Notes under the pieces: generated by a model
Database searches by the model: none
What the model saw: the letters and a program-made list of their open reading frames with translations, nothing else
What the model was told of the DNA's origin: nothing
Program-made: the position numbers and the translations under genes
Assembly: GCF_900115495.1 (NCBI RefSeq)
Contig: NZ_FOWR01000007.1
Span: 30,800 to 94,799, forward strand
Length of the DNA stretch: 64,000 bases
DNA from: Enterovibrio norvegicus DSM 15893
Lineage (GTDB): Bacteria > Pseudomonadota > Gammaproteobacteria > Enterobacterales > Vibrionaceae
Direction: 5' to 3'
Shown here: one piece after another, positions 43,011-51,285 of the stretch
How positions within the stretch are numbered: position 1 is the stretch's first letter
How the letters are laid out: the number at the start of each line of letters is the position of its first letter

Positions 43011-45395
43011 ATGAAAGCTTGGTTATTGTATTTATTGGCGATAATTGCTGCACCTGTTAGTGCAGAACTTCGCATCGAAAAATCATCATTGCACACGGTG
43101 TCAGAAACCAGTTTGCTCATCATCAAGGGCATGAATCTCTCAGACAGTGAGGTCATTTTGGTGATCCGAGCTGATGATACCGTGAACCCCGGCTATGCAG
43201 ACCGTGCCAATATCGAACGTGTGCTAACCAAAGGCGAGTTTGAACTCCAAGTACCTTTCGCCAGCATGCGCACCCCCGGAGGTCGACAACTCAACCTCAA
43301 TGCCCTCGAAAAAATCATTATCTTCCCTGGCGAGAAAAAACGTGGTTTTGCGTTGATGTCTGCCAACGTGGAAACGCCTAAACCATTGGGTGAGAACGTG
43401 TATGCATGGGATCTTGGCCCTGTCGGCAGTGCCATTTGGCCAGGATTCCAACCGCTCACGATTAAGTCTGGGCTTTTATCGGGGCAAGGGTTAAACCCCA
43501 TTGACCGCAGCGCCCGCATGCAAGCTGCAGACAGCTTAACCATTGACGGTATTCGTGGCATTGATACTGCAGCGTTGCCGCTGCCAGCAGGGAAATGGCA
43601 AATCACCTTCTGGCTACGTGATGCAGGGGAATGGGAATATTTACCCCACCCTTTACAGCGAGAAATCCGCGTAAATGGAAACACTGTGTATCGCCAGAAC
43701 CGTTCACCGAGAGAATGGATTGAGCAGGTTTATCTCAAACGACGCGACATTGCCGTTACCCCCAACAGCAACAGTTGGGATCTTTACGGCAAACGAGAAA
43801 GTGACCGCGTCACGTTTAATGTCACCAGCAATGGCGAACCTGTCATCATTAGGCTTTATGGCGACTCCACTGACGCGCAATTTGTGAGCGGCATTCTGGC
43901 CGTTCCTGCTGACAATCCGATGATTTTGGACATGCTCACGCGACAACGACAAGCTTGGTGGGAGAAGAACTGGCCTGTTTCAGATTGGAAAGCTTGGCCA
44001 ACAGGCAGTGCGCATTTAAAGCCAACCCAAAAAGACACAAGCAATAACACTGGCAGCATCGTGAACGCAGCACCTGATACATCAGCATTGATTGAATTTA
44101 ACTTCGAACAGGGCAACGTTCCCGGCGCGCCAATGGTGATGATCAGTAAACCCACGCTCGGCGAAACGGCGTTGAATGTCAGTTGGCATTGGAGCCAATG
44201 GAGCTTAACCCGCACACACCTTTCGTCGACATTACTCAATGCCAACGATAGTTTCTTACGCCACGGGCTCATGCCCATTAATGAAGGCGTCGCCATGCCA
44301 CGCAAACTGGTATTGCGTATCGATGTACCCAAAGGCACGCCTGCGGGCAAATACTCTGGTGAACTGCACGTCATGATGCAGGGTAAATCCCTTAAACAGC
44401 CGTTAACCGTCAGTGTGATAAAGGCGTCGCTGCCCGCATTAAGCAAACCAGTGGGCATTTATCTCGAAAAGCCCGTGCATTATGGCTGGTTCAAAGACAT
44501 CGCGCATTTAGGTGATCAGGCCATGATGTGTGACCTCTCCTATCTGCGCACCCTTGGATTAACAGGCATTTCCCCACCCTTTCCTACTCCTTATAACGAA
44601 GATGAACAACTGGCGTTTGAAAAGCTGTCTGTCTCGCTGAATAAAATGGGATATACCGCATCCATGGCCTACACCCCCGCTAAACGCCTTAGCCAAGCCA
44701 TCGGCACGGGAAATGCCGCCAATGTGGTGGCGCAGCTTGAATCCTCGTATAAAAAGCGCTTACAGCCTTCGCCCTTTTGGTCGATTGCCGATGAACCCAG
44801 CAACCCTGGCAATGTTGATTTGTTTGAAGACATGCAACGGCATTTCGCCATGTTTGCCCCCACCGCCAAACTGGCAGGTCACCTTAATCACGATAAAGAT
44901 AAGGCCTACCTTCCTATGTTTGATTTGGTGCTGATCAACGATGGCTTTGGTGCCGACAAGGAGGACATTGAAGAGGCTCAAGCAGACGAAAGAGAAGTCT
45001 GGTTATACAACCTTCCAAACCCCCGTGCATCGTCAGGTTTTTATCTCTGGCAAACCCAAGCAGATGGCTTTTTGAAATGGCATGGACGCATGCCAACGGC
45101 AGACCCTTTTGACCCAACAGATGGCAGAGAGTTTGATGTGCAGTTCTTATACCCCACAGAGAACCCGTGCCCCGAAGAGCCGGATATTCACCGTGATCTC
45201 TATGAAATCATGGAAGGTATCGTCGATTACCGTTGGATGCTTTGGCTAGAACAGAAGGCACAAACCGACAAACAAGCCAGCGCGTTACTTTCGACACTAC
45301 AACGCACCATTCCTGATGAGTGGGAAGATGTGCCAGGCATTACCCCGCAGCAACTGAACACATGGCGGCAACAAATTACTGAATTAGCACGCTAA
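43011..45395 (+). CDS. Secreted glycoside-hydrolase-like protein (DUF4091/GH123-like C-terminal half)
   Basis: A 794-residue exported protein (signal peptide MKAWLLYLLAIIAAPVSA). The N-terminal half is beta-rich with an Ig/jelly-roll look. The C-terminal half resembles a TIM-barrel hydrolase: acidic pair D594-E595 in IADEPSNPG, and near the end LYEIMEGIVDYRWMLWLEQKA, like the EGIEDYR-type motif of DUF4091/GH123 proteins. It may trim or degrade the exported polysaccharide. It is 67 nt after sypO, in the same direction, before the sypP promoter. The family call is from motifs only. Confidence 0.6.
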   Translation: MKAWLLYLLAIIAAPVSAELRIEKSSLHTVSETSLLIIKGMNLSDSEVILVIRADDTVNPGYADRANIERVLTKGEFELQVPFASMRTPGGRQLNLNALEKIIIFPGEKKRGFALMSANVETPKPLGENVYAWDLGPVGSAIWPGFQPLTIKSGLLSGQGLNPIDRSARMQAADSLTIDGIRGIDTAALPLPAGKWQITFWLRDAGEWEYLPHPLQREIRVNGNTVYRQNRSPREWIEQVYLKRRDIAVTPNSNSWDLYGKRESDRVTFNVTSNGEPVIIRLYGDSTDAQFVSGILAVPADNPMILDMLTRQRQAWWEKNWPVSDWKAWPTGSAHLKPTQKDTSNNTGSIVNAAPDTSALIEFNFEQGNVPGAPMVMISKPTLGETALNVSWHWSQWSLTRTHLSSTLLNANDSFLRHGLMPINEGVAMPRKLVLRIDVPKGTPAGKYSGELHVMMQGKSLKQPLTVSVIKASLPALSKPVGIYLEKPVHYGWFKDIAHLGDQAMMCDLSYLRTLGLTGISPPFPTPYNEDEQLAFEKLSVSLNKMGYTASMAYTPAKRLSQAIGTGNAANVVAQLESSYKKRLQPSPFWSIADEPSNPGNVDLFEDMQRHFAMFAPTAKLAGHLNHDKDKAYLPMFDLVLINDGFGADKEDIEEAQADEREVWLYNLPNPRASSGFYLWQTQADGFLKWHGRMPTADPFDPTDGREFDVQFLYPTENPCPEEPDIHRDLYEIMEGIVDYRWMLWLEQKAQTDKQASALLSTLQRTIPDEWEDVPGITPQQLNTWRQQITELAR

Positions 45396-45406
45396 CACTG
45401 ACGAAT

Positions 45407-45433
45407 TTCTCATACCGATTCTCATAATAAAAA
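45407..45433 (+). promoter_or_regulatory. Two adjacent possible SypG enhancers upstream of sypP
   Basis: TTCTCA-TAC-CGAT (45407) and TTCTCA-TAA-TAAA (45419) share the TTCTCA half of the core, twelve bases apart. The first differs from TTCTCA-N3-TGAT at one position. They lie 70-96 bp upstream of the -24 box. Confidence 0.45.
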
Positions 45434-45502
45434 ATTCGAGCAGCCTGATGCAGTGTGAATTATTGAGTCATTGAATAATAAGGATTTTACAACATATTTT
45501 TT

Positions 45503-45519
45503 CTGGCACACCTCATGCA
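45503..45519 (+). promoter_or_regulatory. Sigma-54 promoter of the sypP operon
   Basis: TCTGGCACACCTCATGCAT has a perfect TGGCAC -24 element, GG (45505-45506) and GC (45517-45518) ten bases apart. It lies 43 bp before the sypP ATG and should drive sypP-Q-R. Confidence 0.85.
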
Positions 45520-45561
45520 TTAGTCGCTTTAAGTGTCTAAATGTAAAAAACTGAGGCAACC

Positions 45562-46638
45562 ATGAAAACAATCATTCAAGTCGTACAGCATTTAAGACCC
45601 GGCGGACTGGAAGTAATAGCGCTCGAATTTATGCGTTTTTCCAGCCACGGAAAACGCATGAAGATTGTTAGCTTGGAAGGCGATAAAGAATCAGCGATTA
45701 AAGCTTGGCCCCGCCTTGAAGCATGCAAAGACCAACTGATTTTTCTTAACAAGCCAGAAGGTTTTTCATTGACGCTGATTCAGCAATTGAAGCTTTTGCT
45801 GATCGAGTTGGATGCAGACGTGGTTCACACTCATCATATTGGCCCTTACTTCTACGCAGGCATAGCATCACGCCTTGCTGGCATTTCACTGATTCACACC
45901 GAACATGATGCTTGGCACTACAGCAATAAGCGCCATCAATTGCTTCAAAAAATCGTACGTCTTGTCGCGAACCCCACCTTGGTCGCAGATGCTGATGTCG
46001 TCGCTAAAGCTCTGAACACCATGCCAGGCATGGCAGGTGTTCAAGTCATTAAAAACGGCATTGATGTCGATAAATACTCGCCTGGCAATAAGCAGTTTGC
46101 GCGTAAATTTTTCAACCTTCCGAAAGATGTAAAACTGATTGGTGCTAGTGGCCGCCTGGAAGATGTAAAAGGTCACCGAGTATTGATTGAAGCGATGGCA
46201 ACCTTGCCAGAAAACACGCACTTGACCATTGCAGGGATCGGTACGCTAGAAAACGAACTTCGTGAATTAGCAAAATCGCTCAATGTAGAAGAACGCGTCC
46301 ATTTTCTTGGGTATGTCGATGACATGCCGCGTTTTTACCAAGCACTCGATTTGTTTTGCTTACCTTCATTCAATGAAGGCTTCCCGCTGGCTCCTCTTGA
46401 AGCACAAGCCTGCGGTATTCCCGCCGCTGTCACCAATGTCGGTGGGGCTGTCGAAACGCTATGTCCTCAAACAGGTGTGATTTTGAAAGCAGGCGACGCG
46501 AAAGACATGGCGGAAAAAATGCTTCCTTTCCTTTATGAGCGCCTCATCGCTAGCCCTCGTGAATTTGTCACAAACAGCGCCGACATACGTACTATGGCAA
46601 GTGCTTACGACGCATTGGCTGAGGGGAAATCGCTATGA
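45562..46638 (+). CDS. sypP: Glycosyltransferase, GT4 family, SypP
   Basis: A 358-residue GT-B enzyme. N-terminal RPGGLEVIALEFMRF, middle VIKNGIDVDKYSPGN, donor domain ASGRLEDVKGHRVLIEAM, and PSFNEGFPLAPLEAQACGIPAAV with the E-x7-E motif are clear. It adds a sugar to the growing lipid-linked unit. First gene behind its own sigma-54 promoter; its stop overlaps sypQ (ATGA). Confidence 0.85.
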   Translation: MKTIIQVVQHLRPGGLEVIALEFMRFSSHGKRMKIVSLEGDKESAIKAWPRLEACKDQLIFLNKPEGFSLTLIQQLKLLLIELDADVVHTHHIGPYFYAGIASRLAGISLIHTEHDAWHYSNKRHQLLQKIVRLVANPTLVADADVVAKALNTMPGMAGVQVIKNGIDVDKYSPGNKQFARKFFNLPKDVKLIGASGRLEDVKGHRVLIEAMATLPENTHLTIAGIGTLENELRELAKSLNVEERVHFLGYVDDMPRFYQALDLFCLPSFNEGFPLAPLEAQACGIPAAVTNVGGAVETLCPQTGVILKAGDAKDMAEKMLPFLYERLIASPREFVTNSADIRTMASAYDALAEGKSL

Positions 46639-47816
46639 GTACATGGATTGTATGGCTTACAGCCATCAGTACGTTTTTGGTGCTTTACCATCACCTCGGC
46701 TACCCCCTCTTGCTAAAAGTGCTGGTGCGCTGTATTCCTTCATCGCTGTCATCAACACCGATGACGCGTGGTTACAACAGTTCAAAAGCCGATGACGCGT
46801 TACCTACTGTGGCGATTCTGATGCCGGCATTTAATGAAGCACAATGGATCGCAGACAAAATTCGTAATCTCGCGACCTTAGATTATCCAAACAACAAATT
46901 GCGCATCGTACTCGCGTGTGACGGTTGCTCAGATGACACCGCCAACATTGCTCGCGAAGCGTTAAACGAAACCGCGTGTCAGCACTTGGATTTGACGGTC
47001 ATCGAATATGCAGTGAATGAAGGGAAAGTGGCGGTCATCAATAAATCGATGGCGCTGATCGACGAAGACATTGTGGCAATGAGCGATATCTCGTCCCTCA
47101 TTTCGATTGATGCATTATTGATTGCCGCCATGCACTTCGCTGACCCTAAAATTGGTGTCGTAAACAGCCGCTATCACCTGCTTGAACCTACCGAAGGCGA
47201 GAAGAAATACTGGGATTACCAGTCCACGCTTCAGCATCGTGAAGCCAAAATGGGCGCAACCTTAGGCGCACATGGCGCACTCTACTTAATGCGTCGCGAG
47301 CTGTTCACCCCCCTCGCTGCAGATACGATCAATGATGATTTTGTGCTGCCAATGAGCATTGTTGCACAAGGCTATCGCGGCACAGTCGATGACACGATCT
47401 GCGCTGTCGAGCTTGAGCCCACAAATGCAGACCAAGATTTCAAACGCCGTCTTCGCATTGGAGCCGGTAACTACCAACAAATGGTACGCTTGGCGGCCTT
47501 GCTAAACCCAAAATATCGCGGTGTAGCATTCACCTTTGCATCAGGCAAAGCACTGCGCGTGGTGATGCCTTTCCTTATGCTCATCGCGCTGATTGGCTGG
47601 CTGTGGTTGGCACAATTTCACGTATTCTTTTTGATGGGTGCAGCCGCTCAGGTTGCCGTTTACGCACTCGTCGCGTTTATCAAATTCCTGAAGATCACCC
47701 TAAAGAATCCAATGCTTGCGACACTTTGCTATCTGGTGTCAGGCCACACCGCCAACATGATTGGCACACTTCGGTATATTGTCGGTCTTGAATCGGGCCG
47801 CTGGCAGCGCGTTTAA
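46635..47816 (+). CDS. sypQ: Membrane glycosyltransferase, GT2 family, SypQ
   Basis: A processive-type GT2 enzyme of 393 residues. A membrane helix is at the N-terminus, then the GT-A catalytic domain with ILMPAFNEA, VLACDGCSDDTANIA (nucleotide-binding DG.SDD), VAMSDISSLI (metal-binding DxS variant), DDFVLPM, and RRLRIGAGNYQQ (a Q/R-x-x-R-W-like position). At least three C-terminal helices follow (325-393). It may link sugars and help translocate the chain. It starts within the sypP stop. Confidence 0.83.
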   Translation: MSTWIVWLTAISTFLVLYHHLGYPLLLKVLVRCIPSSLSSTPMTRGYNSSKADDALPTVAILMPAFNEAQWIADKIRNLATLDYPNNKLRIVLACDGCSDDTANIAREALNETACQHLDLTVIEYAVNEGKVAVINKSMALIDEDIVAMSDISSLISIDALLIAAMHFADPKIGVVNSRYHLLEPTEGEKKYWDYQSTLQHREAKMGATLGAHGALYLMRRELFTPLAADTINDDFVLPMSIVAQGYRGTVDDTICAVELEPTNADQDFKRRLRIGAGNYQQMVRLAALLNPKYRGVAFTFASGKALRVVMPFLMLIALIGWLWLAQFHVFFLMGAAAQVAVYALVAFIKFLKITLKNPMLATLCYLVSGHTANMIGTLRYIVGLESGRWQRV

Positions 47817-47845
47817 CCGAATCTGAATCTATTGAGGGTAAAACT

Positions 47846-48568
47846 ATGACGACGCAAGTGGCAAAGCCAGAAAGCAGCATCGCATCATTTTTATCTAACA
47901 CGCGAAGAAGAATGAATATGGTGACTATGAATAACCACAGTGATATTGACCCAATCACGGCAAGGTCTAAGCGTGTGTTTGATGTTGTTCTCACTCTGAT
48001 TGGCCTTACATTAACGCTCCCTCTGTTTCCTTTGATTGCAATTGCGATCAAACTCGACAGCCCGGGACCCGTGTTTTTCCGCCAAATGCGTATTGGCCGT
48101 TCAACACCAGAACTCAGTCTGATTTTCCACATGGTGAAATTCCGCACCATGCGCACTGATGCGGAAAGCAAAACTGGCGCAACGTGGGCGACGGATGGCG
48201 ATCCCCGCATTACCCGTGTTGGTCGCTTTTTGCGTAAAACCCGTTTGGATGAAATTCCACAGTTCTTCAATGTATTGGTAGGTGACATGTCATTGATTGG
48301 CCCTCGCCCAGAGCGCCCAGGGTTTTATCAAAAACTTGAAACAGCTATCCCGTACTTTGCAGAACGCACCTACGGGGTAACACCCGGCATCACGGGTCTT
48401 GCTCAAGTCAACCAAGGTTACGATACGTGCATTGCAGATGTGCGTTCTAAAGTGGGCTTCGACCACTCTTACGCGCTGTCTCTCACGTCGCTAAAAACAT
48501 GGTTTAAGATGGACTGCTATATCATGTTTAAAACCATCTGGGTGATGTTAACAGGCCGAGGTCAGTGA
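47846..48568 (+). CDS. sypR: Undecaprenyl-phosphate sugar-1-phosphate transferase SypR
   Basis: The initiating enzyme of repeat-unit synthesis: it transfers a sugar-1-phosphate onto undecaprenyl phosphate. It is a 240-residue minimal bacterial sugar transferase with one membrane re-entrant helix (VFDVVLTLIGLTLTLPLFPLI), then KLDSPGPVFFRQMRIG, FRTMRTDAE, TRLDEIPQFFNVLVGDMSLIGPR, and PGITGLAQV, all signature segments. Sequence closeness to WbaP/WcaJ-type cores does not fix the sugar. AGGGTAAA precedes the ATG. The stop leads directly into a heptamer array. Confidence 0.9.
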   Translation: MTTQVAKPESSIASFLSNTRRRMNMVTMNNHSDIDPITARSKRVFDVVLTLIGLTLTLPLFPLIAIAIKLDSPGPVFFRQMRIGRSTPELSLIFHMVKFRTMRTDAESKTGATWATDGDPRITRVGRFLRKTRLDEIPQFFNVLVGDMSLIGPRPERPGFYQKLETAIPYFAERTYGVTPGITGLAQVNQGYDTCIADVRSKVGFDHSYALSLTSLKTWFKMDCYIMFKTIWVMLTGRGQ

Positions 48569-48570
48569 GC

Positions 48571-48647
48571 TAGAAACTAGAAGCTAGAAGCTAGAAGCTA
48601 GAAGCTAGAAGCTAGAAGCTAGAAGCTAGAAGCTAGAAGCTAGAAAA
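48571..48647 (+). repeat. Heptanucleotide tandem repeat TAGAAGC downstream of sypR
   Basis: Nine perfect TAGAAGC units (48578-48640) are flanked by TAGAAAC and TAGAAAA. The array begins two bases after the sypR stop. Each unit contains TAG, and the 7-bp period puts stops in all frames. Confidence 0.9.
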
Positions 48648-48669
48648 GAATAGCAAAATCGCTCCAATA

Positions 48670-48698
48670 AAAAGGGCTGCGAATATCGCAGCCCTTTT
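48670..48698. terminator. Bidirectional terminator between sypR and the nucleoside transporter
   Basis: A perfect 13-bp stem AAAAGGGCTGCGA / TCGCAGCCCTTTT with a 3-nt loop has T-runs on both sides. It ends the sypP-Q-R transcript and the convergent transporter gene. Confidence 0.85.
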
Positions 48699-48730
48699 AA
48701 GGAAATGATGTGTCTTTGCTTAATCGCCGC

Positions 48731-49939
48731 TTATAGCGATATAAACAAGCCAGCCAATGCTGCACTCATTAAGTTAGCTAACGTTGCAGCACCAACAGCT
48801 CGGAAACCCAGCGTAGCCACATCATGACGGCGCTCAGGTGCCATTGCACCGATGGAGCCTAGCTGAATCGCAATCGAACCAATGTTGGCAAAGCCACACA
48901 AAGCAAAGGTCACAATCACTTGGCTGTGTGACGAAATCACTGATTTAACGCTTTCGAAATCAAGGAATGCAACGAATTCGTTCATGATGGTTTTCTGACC
49001 AATCAACGAACCCACTGTCAGCACTTCACTCATTGGAATACCAATCACCAGTGCCAAGGGTGCAAACAAGAAGCCGAAAATACTTTGCAATGTAACGCCT
49101 TCGTAGCCAAACCAGTTGCCCACGATTTCAAAGCCTGCGTTGATCATAGCAATCACACTGATGAACGCCACTAGCATGGCACCCACGGCAACCGCCACTT
49201 TTACGCCGTTCATCGCACCGGATGCCAATGCATCAATCGCGTTAGCATCTTCACTTTTTTCAAGTTGAAAGTCAGATTGATCAATAGTTTGTTGGCGTTC
49301 TGGCACTAACATTTTCGCCATTAATAAGCCACCTGGTGCCGCCATAAAGCTGGCTGCAATCAAGTGCTTAAGCTCAACGCCCATCGCCGCGTAACCACCA
49401 AGCACAGAACCAGCTACTGACGCCATGCCGCCAACCATCACAGCGAACAATTCTGAGCGCGTCATGGTTTTTAAGAATGGGCGAACCACCAGCGACGCTT
49501 CACTCATCGACAGGAAGATGTTACCCGTGGCGGCGACAGACTCAATTTTGCTGGTGCCCAATAAGCGGTGAATACCGCCGCCCAATACATTGATCAACCA
49601 TTGCATGATGCCAAGGTAGTAAAGCAGTGAGACTAACGCAGAGATGAAGATGATGAGAGGAAGAACACGGATTGCGAAGATGAAATCGCCACTGGCGAGG
49701 CTACCAAAAACAAAACCGATGCCTTGGTCCGCAAAAGAAAGGACGGAAGAAACGCCGTTGCTAAGTGCACCCAGAGCGGTTTGCCCAAAAGGAATATATA
49801 AAACGAGAGCAGCAAAACCGGCTTGAAGGCCGAATGCACCGAGAACGGTGCGCCATTTGATATCGCGACGACTTTCTGACAATAAGCACGCGCACGCTAG
49901 GAGAGCCAATATACCGGCCAAACTGAAGATGATTTGCAT
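48731..49939 (-). CDS. NupC-family concentrative nucleoside transporter
   Basis: A 402-residue inner-membrane cation/nucleoside symporter with about ten helices. Family signatures include GTSKIESVAATGNIFLSMSEAS, VMVGGMASVAGSVLGGYAAMG, and the C-terminal FALCGFANIGSIAIQLG (a match to the nucleoside-binding G-F-A-N/S motif). It takes up pyrimidine and/or purine nucleosides. Several NupC paralogues occur in vibrios, so I leave the symbol open. The upstream 535 bp contain several hairpins, possibly a structured leader. Confidence 0.88.
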   Translation of the reverse strand: MQIIFSLAGILALLACACLLSESRRDIKWRTVLGAFGLQAGFAALVLYIPFGQTALGALSNGVSSVLSFADQGIGFVFGSLASGDFIFAIRVLPLIIFISALVSLLYYLGIMQWLINVLGGGIHRLLGTSKIESVAATGNIFLSMSEASLVVRPFLKTMTRSELFAVMVGGMASVAGSVLGGYAAMGVELKHLIAASFMAAPGGLLMAKMLVPERQQTIDQSDFQLEKSEDANAIDALASGAMNGVKVAVAVGAMLVAFISVIAMINAGFEIVGNWFGYEGVTLQSIFGFLFAPLALVIGIPMSEVLTVGSLIGQKTIMNEFVAFLDFESVKSVISSHSQVIVTFALCGFANIGSIAIQLGSIGAMAPERRHDVATLGFRAVGAATLANLMSAALAGLFISL

Positions 49940-50474
49940 TATGTTACCTTGCTTTAGTATCTGGATTTAGGCGGGCGCTCAAATCCACACGCGTGCGAAG
50001 ACAACACTACTGGCAGGAATGCAAAGTGGTGTGCTTTACCATCACGGTGAATAATAAGGCCCGTAAATGCTCACAGTTACGCTGGGCCCAGTTCCGTGGG
50101 GCAAGTATCCATTTTGCAGCCGATTGAAAGCTGGCTGAATCTACTTTTCGTTCATGAAAAGTAGCCTCTCTAACCGGGCGCGGAGTGTATCCAAATCATA
50201 TTTGCCCTGACAAGCTCTTATTTGCGCAACAAGACGGTCAAATATCCTTCTCTTCCTCACGGTTTCTTTTAAAAACAACCCGTTAAACCGCGGAAGTTAA
50301 TTTTATCTCATGAAAGTTGCAGAAGAGTTTGACCCGTCCCGCAAACAATCTTGCGATTAAAGGCACAATACCCACCGTCTTGATCGGTGGTTAAGCAGTG
50401 CGCATAATCAGAAACACCGATTAAGCCGTACCCTCACTTTCTATTCATCCACTGCATGATATCAAGGAAGAACC
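49940..50474. other. Structured divergent region between nupC-like and LysE-like genes
   Basis: Three inverted repeats stand out: CAGCC/GGCTG (about 50118-50138), the 9-bp CTACTTTTC / GAAAAGTAG (50141-50164, loop 6), and CCACCG / CGGTGG (50372-50390, loop 7). GGCCC and GGGCC stretches around 50060-50095 could also pair. I recognise no known riboswitch. The first two would lie in a long leader of the nucleoside transporter mRNA, and the third would lie ahead of the LysE-like gene. Confidence 0.45.
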
Positions 50475-51095
50475 ATGTCGTTATTTTCCGGCTCCGCGCT
50501 GTTTCTCGCCCTGCTTTTATCCGTCATTATTCCTGGGCCTAGCGTGATGGCGGTGGTTTCGCGGTCGCTTTCCTTTGGCATGAAACAAGGTTTATTGGTT
50601 GCTTTCGGCGTGGTTGTGGCTGATTACATTTTCATCTGTTTGGCGCTTTCTGGCTTGTCAGCTGTTGCAACTGCCATGGGCGAGTTTTCTATTTTTCTCA
50701 AATACGCAGGCGCGGTTTACTTGATTTGGCTGGCTTACAAAAGTTGGACATCACCAACGACAAATAGCGAACTCACCACTCAAAAAGCGTCGAAAGCCAG
50801 AGGGTCTTCCAGCTTTATCATGGGCTTGGTGATCACGCTTTCTAACCCGAAAGCTATTTTGTTTTACATGGGCTTCTTCCCTGCCTTCATTAATGTGCAA
50901 ACCCTGTCAGCGTCGGGGATTTTGGGCGTTTTGATTCTTTCAACTGTGGCCGTCGGCGGTGTTTTGAGTGGCTATGCGATCCTTGGTGACAAAGCCACCC
51001 GCGTTTTCAATGGGCAAAAAGCCAAAGCACGCATCAACAAAGTCTCCGGCGGTATTCTAGCGACTTGTGGTGTTGTATTGGCAATAAAGGCTTAA
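50475..51095 (+). CDS. LysE/RhtB-family amino acid exporter
   Basis: A 206-residue inner-membrane protein with about six helices and the family motif SVIIPGPSVMAVVSRSLSFGMKQGL at the start, then the mid-protein TLSNPKAILFYMGFFPAF. Such exporters expel lysine, arginine, threonine, homoserine or other amino acids. Its neighbour, 190 nt downstream on the same strand, is an arginase, suggesting a basic amino acid context, but the substrate is not certain. AAGGAAG lies four bases before the ATG. Confidence 0.85.
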   Translation: MSLFSGSALFLALLLSVIIPGPSVMAVVSRSLSFGMKQGLLVAFGVVVADYIFICLALSGLSAVATAMGEFSIFLKYAGAVYLIWLAYKSWTSPTTNSELTTQKASKARGSSSFIMGLVITLSNPKAILFYMGFFPAFINVQTLSASGILGVLILSTVAVGGVLSGYAILGDKATRVFNGQKAKARINKVSGGILATCGVVLAIKA

Positions 51096-51285
51096 GGCTT
51101 ACCCCCTCCTTTCGGTGCGTTTCAAACATGTGCGTTTGGCGCTCACCGATTCCGCAAGTTTCGTATATTTGATCCCCCCTTCTTTTTCACAACCTGCATG
51201 TTAAAAATATGTTGCCGATGCACGTTTTTGAAAAACAAACTGTGGAAGACTCATCTTGGTTAAGCAAACTTTTGAGGGTCACCCA

